Assembly (NCBI GenBank): GCA_028288405.1 | Contig: JAQBNS010000028.1 | Span: 1 to 39,392, forward strand | DNA: 39,392 bases | Origin: Chitinophagaceae bacterium | Lineage (GTDB): Bacteria > Bacteroidota > Bacteroidia > Cytophagales > Cytophagaceae | Direction: 5' to 3' | Shown here: one piece after another, positions 31,996 through 39,392 of the stretch | How the letters are laid out: each line of letters opens with the position of its first letter | Numbering within the stretch: position 1 is the first letter of the stretch | Program-made: the position numbers and the translations under genes | The notes under the pieces: generated by a model | Database searches by the model: none | What the model was told of the DNA's origin: nothing | The model's input: only the letters and a program-made list of their open reading frames with translations

Positions 31996-32871
31996 TTAAT
32001 CAAGGTAACCAAATTTACCTTGATTATAATCGTCAATCGCTTGTACAATTTCCTGTCTGGTGTTCATGACAAAGGGACCTTGAGCCGCGATGGGCTCATT
32101 GATGGGCTCTCCGCTCAATACCAATACCACCGCATTTTCCAATGCTTCTATGGTGAAGGCTTCTCCATCATTTTCGAACAAAACAAAGTGATCGGTTTCT
32201 GCTACCTCTGTATCATTCACTTTCAAACTTCCCTCAATGACCAACAATGCGGTATTATAATGGGAAGGAAAGTTGAAGTCTGCTTTGCCTCCTTTATTCA
32301 GTTTCGCATTTTGTAAATGCACCGGAGTGAAAGTAGAAGCTGCACCTTTTACGTCCTGGTATTGTCCTGCTATCACTTCAATCGTACCGCTATTATCTGG
32401 CAATTGAAAGGTCTTGATTTCAGCATGAGTAAGCCCTTGATATTTCGGTTTGGACATTTTGTCTTTAGCCGGAAGGTTTACCCATAACTGTACCATTTGA
32501 AATGCTCCACCCGTTTTGCTGAATTCTTCTTCGTGGTATTCTTTGTGTAAAATACCGGAAGCTGCTGTCATCCACTGCACATCGCCTTCACCAATGACTC
32601 CGCTGTTACCGGCGCTGTCGTGGTGAGCTACTTTGCCTTTATAGGCCAACGTCACGGTCTCAAACCCGCGATGCGGATGCACCCCAACTCCTTTGGGTTG
32701 TTCGGAAGGAGGAAATACAAATTTGGAATTATAGTCCATCATGATAAACGGAGTCATTCTATGCCTATCCAAATGGTATCCATTGGGGATAAAGTTATGT
32801 ACTCTAAATCCATCTCCTACATAATGTGGTGCAGGTGGTGGAACGATGACTTCTATCGATCTTGTTTTCAT
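31996..32871 (-). CDS. Pirin family protein
   Basis: 291 residues, bicupin. The N-terminal cupin holds the metal ligands of pirins: H65 and H67 in VGVHPHRGFETVT, H109 and E111 in SGILHKEYHEEE. The C-terminal cupin (~175-285, GKADFNFPSHYNTALLVIEG, LSGEPINEPIAAQGPFVMNT) is complete. Pirins bind iron; some are quercetin 2,3-dioxygenases and others bind transcription factors. It lies 73 bases after a Crp/Fnr regulator gene on the same strand and has its own -7 motif, so it is a plausible target of that regulator. Confidence 0.93.
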   Translation of the reverse strand: MKTRSIEVIVPPPAPHYVGDGFRVHNFIPNGYHLDRHRMTPFIMMDYNSKFVFPPSEQPKGVGVHPHRGFETVTLAYKGKVAHHDSAGNSGVIGEGDVQWMTAASGILHKEYHEEEFSKTGGAFQMVQLWVNLPAKDKMSKPKYQGLTHAEIKTFQLPDNSGTIEVIAGQYQDVKGAASTFTPVHLQNAKLNKGGKADFNFPSHYNTALLVIEGSLKVNDTEVAETDHFVLFENDGEAFTIEALENAVVLVLSGEPINEPIAAQGPFVMNTRQEIVQAIDDYNQGKFGYLD

Positions 32872-32891
32872 AATCTTGCGTTTATATGATA

Positions 32892-32899
32892 CAAAAATA
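32892..32899 (-). promoter_or_regulatory. -7 promoter motif of the pirin gene
   Basis: TATTTTTG on the minus strand is an exact TAnnTTTG, 20 bases upstream of the pirin start. No clear -33 is present, which suits an activator-dependent promoter. Confidence 0.4.
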
Positions 32900-32944
32900 A
32901 CGCACTATTCATGCTGCCGCATTGATGTAGGATAAGAAATGCAA

Positions 32945-33538
32945 TCAGTGAGGCTTGAAGTTGTTTTTGGCGAGTTCCTTTCTTACCCTGCTCAGGCTTT
33001 CAGGAGTGATGCCAAGGTAAGAAGCGATCATCCATTGTGGTACACGGAGTGTGAGGTCCGGGTAAAGGCGAATAAAATCCAGGTAGCGCTTTTCAGCTGT
33101 TGCGCTGAGTAAGAGGTTGATTCTCTTTTGCAATTGGCGGATGTGGTTTTGTAATGCTTTTTCATTGAAGCGCATAAAATGGGGATACGCTGCAGAAGCA
33201 CGGCTGATGAATGCTGCATCAATCAGTACTACGGTAGTGTCTTCAATGGCTTCAATAGAAAAATCAGAAGGCTCACTAAAGTAAGCACTGCTGCGGTCGG
33301 TGACAAACCAGTTTTCCGGTCCAAATTGTATGATGTGTTCTTTCCCTGTTTCATCGATGGTGAAGGAACGAAGCAATCCTTTTTCTACAAAAAAAGCATA
33401 GGCACAAACTTCACCGGCATGCAGCAAAAACTCACCTTTACGAAATGTTTTGGATTGAAGTGAAGAAGTTAAGCTTTCAATTTCTTCGGGCGTTAAAGCA
33501 GCCTTTTCCTGCAAAAAATGTTTGTACTGCTCCATCAT
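32945..33538 (-). CDS. Crp/Fnr family transcriptional regulator
   Basis: 197 residues. Cyclic-nucleotide-binding fold (~20-125; FRKGEFLLHAGEVCAYAFFV, GLLRSFTIDETGKEHIIQF), a dimer helix (~130-150, NHIRQLQKRINLLL) and a C-terminal winged helix (~165-197; VPQWMIASYLGITPESLSRV). The cAMP-contact motif and the Fnr cysteines are absent, so the ligand is unknown; this is the common Bacteroidota subgroup. The start follows the stop of the GDYXXLXY gene with no gap. A pirin gene lies next downstream. Confidence 0.9.
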   Translation of the reverse strand: MMEQYKHFLQEKAALTPEEIESLTSSLQSKTFRKGEFLLHAGEVCAYAFFVEKGLLRSFTIDETGKEHIIQFGPENWFVTDRSSAYFSEPSDFSIEAIEDTTVVLIDAAFISRASAAYPHFMRFNEKALQNHIRQLQKRINLLLSATAEKRYLDFIRLYPDLTLRVPQWMIASYLGITPESLSRVRKELAKNNFKPH

Positions 33539-34108
33539 TTATTTCGTTTCTTTAAGAATGTCTTTTATGGACATATCGTTTACTAATACATCTTTCAAAA
33601 CGGCTTCTCCATTTTTTACATATACCAGTGCATAAGTCACCTGAGTGCTGTCACCTGCTGTATGTCTGTACAGGTCTTCCGCATCCTGCGCCTTCGATTC
33701 TTCCATATAATAGCGGTTGAAAGGATACTGTATGGAAAGGGTATTGTCGTTGTTGTTGAAATAAGACACTTTGGCCAGTATATAATCAGTGGTCGCATCG
33801 GAAGGTTCTTCGTGATGAGCTGCAGAAATCATGGCATAGCCGCTGCTGTCGTTAGTCAGTTCCAGGTATACAGGACTTTCATAAGACCAGTCTGTGCCTT
33901 GCGCAACGGGAACGGAGGTGGCTTCAAAATTCAGTACGATGTATTTACCGCGCAAAGGATCGGAAGGATCGATGGGAGCTGCCTTGAACTTAAAAGGTTT
34001 TCCGGTAACCAATATGTTGTCTCTGTCAAAAACCATTTTAGCAGGGACATAGAGTTGCGCTGCAACAACGAGACAAAAGACGATGAAGATGATTTTCTTT
34101 TTATCCAT
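33539..34108 (-). CDS. GDYXXLXY domain protein
   Basis: 189 residues. One N-terminal membrane helix (IIFIVFCLVVAAQLYVPAKM), then a domain with the family signature in a variant form: DPLRGKYIVLNFEA replaces GDYxxLxY, and YPFNRYYMEESKAQDAED matches the second conserved block. Members are nearly always encoded next to DUF2157/DUF4401 membrane proteins, as here: the gene overlaps the end of the DUF2157 gene by eight bases. They presumably form a membrane complex with an extracytoplasmic partner. No biochemical function is known. Confidence 0.87.
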   Translation of the reverse strand: MDKKKIIFIVFCLVVAAQLYVPAKMVFDRDNILVTGKPFKFKAAPIDPSDPLRGKYIVLNFEATSVPVAQGTDWSYESPVYLELTNDSSGYAMISAAHHEEPSDATTDYILAKVSYFNNNDNTLSIQYPFNRYYMEESKAQDAEDLYRHTAGDSTQVTYALVYVKNGEAVLKDVLVNDMSIKDILKETK

Positions 34109-35375
34109 TTCTTTTTTTGATCATTAAAAAGTTTGTAACGAAAAAACCTATGCCCACAAACAGAAATAGCACGCCTCTGACAACAAATTCCAAATGGGTA
34201 TCAAAGAAACGACAAGCGACAAGCGCTGTAATCATCAATAAGCCAAGGTTAGTAATACCCAAATGCTCTCTTCTTATGCCTTCACGAATGATGAGTATGC
34301 TAAGGATCAGAAACAATATATTGGACAATGCTACTACATTAGGGAAAACAAACGTGAGCAGGTAGATGATAGCAAAAAACACGAATGTCACTTCTAAAGG
34401 CCTAATGCGCTCTTCAGCGAATGTTCTTTTTTTGAATATCAATAATCCTGCAGCTGCTAATCCTGTAAGACATGATGCGATAAATTCAGGTCCAAAAAAA
34501 GCATTATCATACTGATGGTGACGGGTAATGTCCTCCCAGAAAAAATGAAAGGAGGAAATAAGTAGTAATAACATGGACATGATCTGACCCACAGAAAGAT
34601 AACCGTTGGATTTGTGAGCATTCGTTTTCAGGTTGATGATATGCCCCAGCAAAATAAATACACAAAAGAGATTCATATATGCCACAACGATCAATCCTTT
34701 ATTGTTATCTGCTATAGTGCCCAGGCAAATCGTAAGAGCGATAGCCATAAACCAGTGATGTACCAGAACGAAATGACTGCGGGTATTTTTTTGAAAGATA
34801 AAATAATAGTAAGGTAAAATGGCAAGGAACAATAACCAAAACCAATAAGAGGGTTCCTGATGATAGTTCCAGTAATCTCTGTATGCAGCATAGACGACAA
34901 CACCGGTAATATATAAAAGCGAAGTAAAGGAAGAGCGAAGCAGGTATATCACCGGCAAGCCTAGTAACAACCAGGTCAGCAGAAAGCTGCTGATGTTTCC
35001 GGGTATATTATAAATCTGACTGATTAAAGAAATGGCAGCACCAATCGAAAGGAAAAGGAGCGTAGCAGAACTTTCTCTCCAGGTGGACTCGGTATCTTTT
35101 TTAATCAATGTATAACCGCAAGCCAATTGAGAGATGACCAGAGGAACAAAAGCGAGAACTGTTTTGGTGGAAACAGAAAGTTCGTCCCAATTGTGTGCGA
35201 TGATCAACAGCACACCAAGCCCTATCAGCAAAGCGCCTAGGATGGCAAAGATAACAAACAGTTTATTGCTGGAAGGCTCACTTTTCCCGGCATAATAGTT
35301 TTGAATGTTATCTGCTGTTTCCTGTGTAATGACAGAGGCAGCAACTAAATCTGCGAGTTCTTTTTTTAGGTTCAT
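34101..35375 (-). CDS. DUF2157 integral membrane protein
   Basis: 424 residues. A short soluble N-terminal helical part (KKELADLVAASVITQETADNIQNYY) typical of DUF2157 is followed by about twelve membrane segments. The first includes ILGALLIGLGVLLIIAHNWDEL, the hallmark AHNW motif. Function unknown; partner of the downstream GDYXXLXY protein, with which it shares an eight-base overlap. It begins five bases after the stop of an HHH protein gene, so four genes are tightly packed. Confidence 0.88.
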   Translation of the reverse strand: MNLKKELADLVAASVITQETADNIQNYYAGKSEPSSNKLFVIFAILGALLIGLGVLLIIAHNWDELSVSTKTVLAFVPLVISQLACGYTLIKKDTESTWRESSATLLFLSIGAAISLISQIYNIPGNISSFLLTWLLLGLPVIYLLRSSFTSLLYITGVVVYAAYRDYWNYHQEPSYWFWLLFLAILPYYYFIFQKNTRSHFVLVHHWFMAIALTICLGTIADNNKGLIVVAYMNLFCVFILLGHIINLKTNAHKSNGYLSVGQIMSMLLLLISSFHFFWEDITRHHQYDNAFFGPEFIASCLTGLAAAGLLIFKKRTFAEERIRPLEVTFVFFAIIYLLTFVFPNVVALSNILFLILSILIIREGIRREHLGITNLGLLMITALVACRFFDTHLEFVVRGVLFLFVGIGFFVTNFLMIKKRNG

Positions 35376-35380
35376 GTGGT

Positions 35381-35734
35381 TTAGGGAAATATAAAACAGA
35401 GAACAGCAGGAAGGAGATTAAAACTTTTTTTCCGTATTTCTGCATCTTTCGCTTTACTGTCCAATTTGACTTGGTCCATCCAATACCACCATTTCAATTT
35501 GTCCAGTTCCTGTTTTGGCTTAGGAGTCTCTGCAAAATAAATGGCGCAACGGAAGGTATAGAGCATGCAGATATCCTGGACTTCTCCTCTCAGGTCGTTG
35601 TGCAGGACAAATAGTTTTTCGGCATCCTGTCCTTTCAATTCATCAACGGATTTAAATCCCAGTTGATATAAATCTTTAGCAATGACTTTCCCCACTCCGG
35701 GTATGCGTTGCAGGTCTTTGAGTGAAGCATCCAT
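35381..35734 (-). CDS. Helix-hairpin-helix protein (Cdd1-like)
   Basis: 117 residues from the Met at 35734; the frame extends to 35788 but the added residues do not fit the family. It contains an HhH motif (LQRIPGVGKVIAKDLYQLGF), then ELKGQDAEKLFVLHNDLRGE, CMLYTFRCAIYFAETPKPK and KWWYWMD, as in the 'pathogenicity locus' Cdd1 proteins. HhH motifs bind DNA non-specifically; the role of Cdd1 is unknown. It is first in a four-gene run with DUF2157, GDYXXLXY and Crp/Fnr, with five bases to the next gene. Confidence 0.82.
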   Translation of the reverse strand: MDASLKDLQRIPGVGKVIAKDLYQLGFKSVDELKGQDAEKLFVLHNDLRGEVQDICMLYTFRCAIYFAETPKPKQELDKLKWWYWMDQVKLDSKAKDAEIRKKSFNLLPAVLCFIFP

Positions 35735-35860
35735 AGTTATTCTTTTTTGGTTGTCAGCAAAAAATGCCCATAAAATGTGTTGTGACAATATAAAGAAAGA
35801 GGAGGTATATACAAATGGATGGCTAAAGAAAACAATAGGAGAAGGTGTTAATTTCGAAAA

Positions 35861-37210
35861 CTAAAACCTCTGGACTGGCAATAAGATGGTGAAACGACTA
35901 CCGGTCGGTTCCGCACTCTCGACAAGAAGTTTGCCGTTGTGTTTTTCAATAAAGTCTTTACAAAGAATAAGCCCTAATCCTGTTCCTGTTTCGTTGTTTG
36001 TGCCTGGTGTCGCTACTTTTTTATCCAGTTTAAACAAATCGCCCAAAAGAGATGGAGGAATACCAATGCCATTATCTACGATAGACAGTTTGGCAAAACA
36101 CAAATCATTTTTTGTGATATGTTCAGCAGAAATAAAAACTTTTCCTTCAGAATGGCTAAACTTGATGGCATTCGTCAAGAGGTTACGGATAATCGTATGC
36201 ATCATGTGATGATCAGCATGCAGCATAAAATCTTTAGCCACCTCATTGACTATGGTTATGTTTTTATGAATAGCCATGGCATGAAGCAGTTGAATGTCTT
36301 CATCGACAATAGCTTTTAGTTCCAGAGAGGTAGGATTAAAACTAATTTTTCCAGTCTGATTATTTGCCCATAACAATACATTGTTCAAAAGCCGTGATAC
36401 GTTTTCAAGACTGGAACGAAAGAGTTGTTGAATTTCTTTTCGCTCTTGTTCGCCTACATTGTCTTCCTGCAGCAATTCTGTCAAGAGTAAAGACGTTGCT
36501 ATTGGGCCTTTCAGATCATGAGAAAGAATAGAAAAAAACTTGTCCTTACTGGCATTTGATTCTTTCAGTTCTTCTGTCTGTAATTCGATCAAACGGTTTT
36601 GCCGGAAACGGATGAGATTATTGTTCCAGGTAAGCAGGGAAAAACAATAACTGACCACTAAAGTTCCTAAACCCAATACACGATTCAGCAACACATAATT
36701 TGGATTGCTTTGGTTTATCGAAACAAAAAAATAAAAGATCACATACAGGAAAGCAAAATAATAGAACAGAATGACAGGACGCATCAAAAGCATGACAAAA
36801 ACAAAGCAAGCCAGCATGAAGGGTGTGATAGTCCAGGAAACCAATTGATGAAATACAGTACCTGCAATACCCCAGACGCCAAGGACGACCAGCAAGACGT
36901 AAGGGAGATAGGTATAGAGCCAGTGAGTTGGTTCTTTATACCGCAAACTATAAAGCCCGACAAATGCGATAGAAACGTTAATGAATATCATGTAAACATT
37001 AAGCTGTATGACACTTGTTCTCCACTCGATTTCTAAGGCAGTACCATTGGTTCTGTTTGGATAAAAAGCGCTGATAACAGCAGCGCTAAACAGCAGTGCT
37101 CCACAAGTTGTAATCACTGTGCGAATGAGATTGGCTTTTCGTACTTCCCTCTGGATGACAGGATCGTCTATATCGGAAGTAATGAAAAAGGATTTTATTC
37201 GGTCAATCAT
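35861..37210 (-). CDS. Membrane sensor histidine kinase
   Basis: 449 residues. About six membrane helices (residues ~28-195) with short loops, a coiled linker, a HisKA domain with H231 (FFSILSHDLKGPIATSLLL) and an HATPase domain with N box (LLTNAIKFSHSEG), G1 (VDNGIGIPPSLL) and G2 (ETGTGLGLILCKDF). There is no receiver domain and no response regulator gene beside it, so it is an orphan or signals through the adjacent hybrid kinase. A 12-bp palindrome GGTTTTAAAACC (37260-37271) lies upstream. Signal unknown. Confidence 0.9.
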   Translation of the reverse strand: MIDRIKSFFITSDIDDPVIQREVRKANLIRTVITTCGALLFSAAVISAFYPNRTNGTALEIEWRTSVIQLNVYMIFINVSIAFVGLYSLRYKEPTHWLYTYLPYVLLVVLGVWGIAGTVFHQLVSWTITPFMLACFVFVMLLMRPVILFYYFAFLYVIFYFFVSINQSNPNYVLLNRVLGLGTLVVSYCFSLLTWNNNLIRFRQNRLIELQTEELKESNASKDKFFSILSHDLKGPIATSLLLTELLQEDNVGEQERKEIQQLFRSSLENVSRLLNNVLLWANNQTGKISFNPTSLELKAIVDEDIQLLHAMAIHKNITIVNEVAKDFMLHADHHMMHTIIRNLLTNAIKFSHSEGKVFISAEHITKNDLCFAKLSIVDNGIGIPPSLLGDLFKLDKKVATPGTNNETGTGLGLILCKDFIEKHNGKLLVESAEPTGSRFTILLPVQRF

Positions 37211-37292
37211 GGAGCAACAGCTATGCGGGGTTTACTTTTAAACGAATGTTAAAGATAAAGGTTTTAAAACCCAATCGACAGTAGTCTGTAGT

Positions 37293-39392
37293 TTAATTCA
37301 TAGCGCTAAGAACACTCTTTGCTTCTGCAATGGCTAAGCGACTGGGAGTTTCAAATTTAAGGTAGAGTGAGTGTAAAGCAACTTTTTCATTTCCTGATTT
37401 TGACAGGTGTTCCATATGACTAAGAAGATCCAAAAGAGAAATATCCATGCCAATCATTGTAATGGAAGATTTGAGTTTGTGCGCCAGGTATTCGGTTGTT
37501 GCATCATCCTGTTCCTCTATCGAAGATTCTAATTGTTGAAGATGAGCAGTCATCTCTGATACAAAAAGCACTAACATTTCTTGAATGAAAGACAGGTTGT
37601 TGTCGGACATTTCTTGCAGCTCTGACAAATCAATGTTTTTAGTAGAGAAAGAAGTTGTTGCCTGGTCTTCACTTGCAGCCGCAGAAACACTGTTCATCTG
37701 GGCATTGATTTTTTGATACAATTCAGCTGCTTTGAATGGCTTGGAAATATAGTCGTTCATACCGATGGCCAGGCATTTTTCTTTTTCACCACTCATGGCA
37801 TGAGCCGTCATTGCAATGATCGGCAAGGTTAATTTCAGTTTTTTACGAATAATGGTAGCCGATTCGTATCCGTCCATTTCGGGCATTTGCATATCCATCA
37901 AGATCAAATCGTAATGAGATTGCCCTAATTTTTCAAGTGCTATTTTACCATTGCCTGCAATGTCTGTTGTAAAACCAAAATTTGACAAATGCTTCTCTGC
38001 TAATTTTTGGTTGATGACATTATCTTCTACTAAGAGAATGTGGAAACTCCTTTTATCTGTGGACAGCATTCGAATGGTATTAGCCTGCAGATCTTTTGCT
38101 ATTTCTCCTGTCTGTTCAATAAGAGGAAGTGTAAATTCAAATACTGATCCTTTACCCGGTTTACTTTCTACACGAATGTTGCCGTCCTGCAATTCTACCA
38201 ACCGTTTCACGATGCTCAATCCAAGACCGGTACCGCCGTATTTACGTGTGGTATCATTACTTGCCTGATTGAAACGTTCGAATACCGCGTCCAATTTATC
38301 TGCGGGGATACCGATGCCTGTATCGGTTACTGTAAACTTCACATCAACAATCCGGCCTGCTTTTTTGCTCAAAACAGCGTTAACGGTTACACTACCTTTT
38401 TCCGTAAACTTGATGGCGTTGCTTACGAGATTGATAATGATCTGCGTCAATCGTGTGGGATCGCCGGCGAGATTTTCAGGAATGGCAGGGTCGGTGTTAA
38501 AGGACAGGGTGATGTTCTTGTCATTTTTTTTCTGGTTAAACAACACAGACAAAGAACTGAAAATACTTCGCACACTCATAGGTACCCGCTCAATGGTCAT
38601 CATACCGGCTTCTATTTTGGAATAATCCAAAATGTCATTGATGATGGACATCAGATTTTTACCGGAAGTTTGTATCGCTTCCACAAAATCTTTTTGTTCC
38701 AGGTTAAGCGGCGTATCAATTAATAGATCAGTAAAGCCAAGGACTGCATTCATTGGTGTACGAATCTCGTGACTCATGTTAGAAAGAAAGTGTTCTTTAG
38801 CGATCACAGAATTTTCCGCTGTTTCTTTCGCTTGGCGCAATTCATGCTCGAGCAGTTGTCTTTCTGTAATGTCCTGCATCGTTCCACGGTAAAGACAGAT
38901 ATTGCCATCTTTATCCAATTGCGGAACAATCCTTGTCTCGATCCATCGCGTGTTTCCCTTTGCTGTAACAAATCGGTTGACGATGACCTGACTTGTTTTC
39001 AACAACTTCATGTTTTCAATCCGGGCGCTAACTGCCGTCACGTCATCGGGATGAACGGAATGGATGAATGTATAATAATCCAGAAAGTCATTGTCAACCG
39101 GCATTTCAAGCATGGTGAAAATTTCTTTTGACCAGGTGACATTGAAATTCAAAGGATCATTTTCAAAACTACCAAGATGACCGATGGTCATGGCTTCTGA
39201 AAGTAAGGATTTTGTTTTTATAAGTTCTTGCTCAAATTTCTTACGAATGGAAATGTCAATGTATACATTCAGCCTGAATGGTTTCTTGTCTATTTCTATA
39301 TTTTCAGAAGAGAGCAATATATATTTCTTCTCTCCGGTCTTGGTATGAATGACTACTTCCTGATTTTGCAAAGTACCTGTTTGGTTAAAGAG
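37293..39392 (-). CDS. Hybrid histidine kinase PAS-HisKA-HATPase-REC-Hpt (5' end outside window)
   Basis: The frame is open to the window edge, giving 699 visible residues; the true start lies beyond, since the first residues are the end of a PAS domain with its PAC segment. Then come a PAS/PAC domain (~75-185), HisKA with H208 (SNMSHEIRTPMNAVLGF), HATPase (VSNAIKFTEKG, VTDTGIGIP, GGTGLGLSIVKR), a receiver with D500 (YDLILMDMQMPEMDG) and a C-terminal Hpt domain with the phospho-His in TTEYLAHKLKSSITMIG. This is a complete internal phosphorelay (His-Asp-His) needing only a final response regulator, which is not seen here. No membrane segment is visible. Confidence 0.93.
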   Translation of the reverse strand, partial: LFNQTGTLQNQEVVIHTKTGEKKYILLSSENIEIDKKPFRLNVYIDISIRKKFEQELIKTKSLLSEAMTIGHLGSFENDPLNFNVTWSKEIFTMLEMPVDNDFLDYYTFIHSVHPDDVTAVSARIENMKLLKTSQVIVNRFVTAKGNTRWIETRIVPQLDKDGNICLYRGTMQDITERQLLEHELRQAKETAENSVIAKEHFLSNMSHEIRTPMNAVLGFTDLLIDTPLNLEQKDFVEAIQTSGKNLMSIINDILDYSKIEAGMMTIERVPMSVRSIFSSLSVLFNQKKNDKNITLSFNTDPAIPENLAGDPTRLTQIIINLVSNAIKFTEKGSVTVNAVLSKKAGRIVDVKFTVTDTGIGIPADKLDAVFERFNQASNDTTRKYGGTGLGLSIVKRLVELQDGNIRVESKPGKGSVFEFTLPLIEQTGEIAKDLQANTIRMLSTDKRSFHILLVEDNVINQKLAEKHLSNFGFTTDIAGNGKIALEKLGQSHYDLILMDMQMPEMDGYESATIIRKKLKLTLPIIAMTAHAMSGEKEKCLAIGMNDYISKPFKAAELYQKINAQMNSVSAAASEDQATTSFSTKNIDLSELQEMSDNNLSFIQEMLVLFVSEMTAHLQQLESSIEEQDDATTEYLAHKLKSSITMIGMDISLLDLLSHMEHLSKSGNEKVALHSLYLKFETPSRLAIAEAKSVLSAMN

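Noticed and set aside
37260..37271. GGTTTTAAAACC palindrome before the membrane kinase gene
   Set aside because: At 12 bp and AT-rich it is short enough to arise by chance in this sequence; no second copy was seen.
39369..39371. TTG at 39369-39371 as the start of the hybrid kinase
   Set aside because: The frame stays open to the window end and the residues before and after it belong to a PAS domain, so the real start is outside.

Overview
The window looks like a chromosomal segment of a free-living Bacteroidota bacterium, probably of the Chitinophagales/Sphingobacteriales type; this rank is an inference. The support is: two secreted proteins end in Por/type IX secretion (T9SS) sorting domains; several upstream regions carry the phylum's -7 promoter motif TAnnTTTG; starts lack clear Shine-Dalgarno sites; and many families typical of the phylum are present (ELWxxDGT repeats, LytS/LytTR pairs, DUF2383/DUF4142, DUF2157/GDYXXLXY, DUF3050). 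No tRNA, rRNA, CRISPR array, transposase or phage gene was seen.

Layout. 1-2.9 kb: the 3' end of an arsenate-reductase-like gene, a T9SS-exported ELWxxDGT repeat protein, a GyrI-like ligand-binding protein, and the remnant of an NHL-repeat gene beside a REP-like hairpin. 2.9-7 kb: an FMN reductase, a pair of ferritin-like stress proteins (DUF2383 and a DUF4142 lipoprotein), and a YafY regulator - DinB - truncated NmrA cluster in which a deletion seems to have joined DinB to the middle of the NmrA gene. 7-12.6 kb: a secreted transglutaminase-like protein, a DUF3050 protein, an acyl-CoA dehydrogenase and a quinone-oxidoreductase-type MDR enzyme. 12.6-14.5 kb: a PAS histidine kinase with a translationally coupled single-domain response regulator. 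15-20 kb: a PBP1A-type peptidoglycan synthase and a large secreted GH128-CBM6-PKD glucanase. 20-24.5 kb: a MORN-like protein, a DUF418 membrane protein, and a LiaF-like / LytS / LytTR operon. 24.5-29.9 kb: a class 3 lipase, an AlkZ-like DNA glycosylase, and a second LytS(TPR)/LytTR system preceded by a small secreted protein. 30-35.7 kb: a VWA protein, a TPM lipoprotein, a pirin, and a tight operon of HHH protein / DUF2157 / GDYXXLXY / Crp-Fnr regulator. 35.9-39.4 kb: a membrane histidine kinase and a hybrid PAS-kinase-REC-Hpt protein cut by the window end.

The most interesting signals lie between genes. (1) ACCGnTT direct repeats spaced 21-22 bp, close to the LytTR operator consensus, sit upstream of the LiaF/LytS/LytTR operon, just ahead of a good promoter, and again upstream of the GH128 gene; this suggests an autoregulated envelope-sensing system that may control a secreted glucanase. 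(2) A double-hairpin, REPIN-like element occurs twice (7.1 and 14.7 kb); one copy is flanked by a 23-bp direct repeat. (3) A second inverted-repeat family occurs at 10.1 and 20.0 kb. (4) CAACTAA heptamer arrays supply the stop codon of one gene and abut that of the next. (5) Two genes are visibly decayed (NHL protein, NmrA). Apart from these decayed and edge-cut genes, the coding regions look intact.
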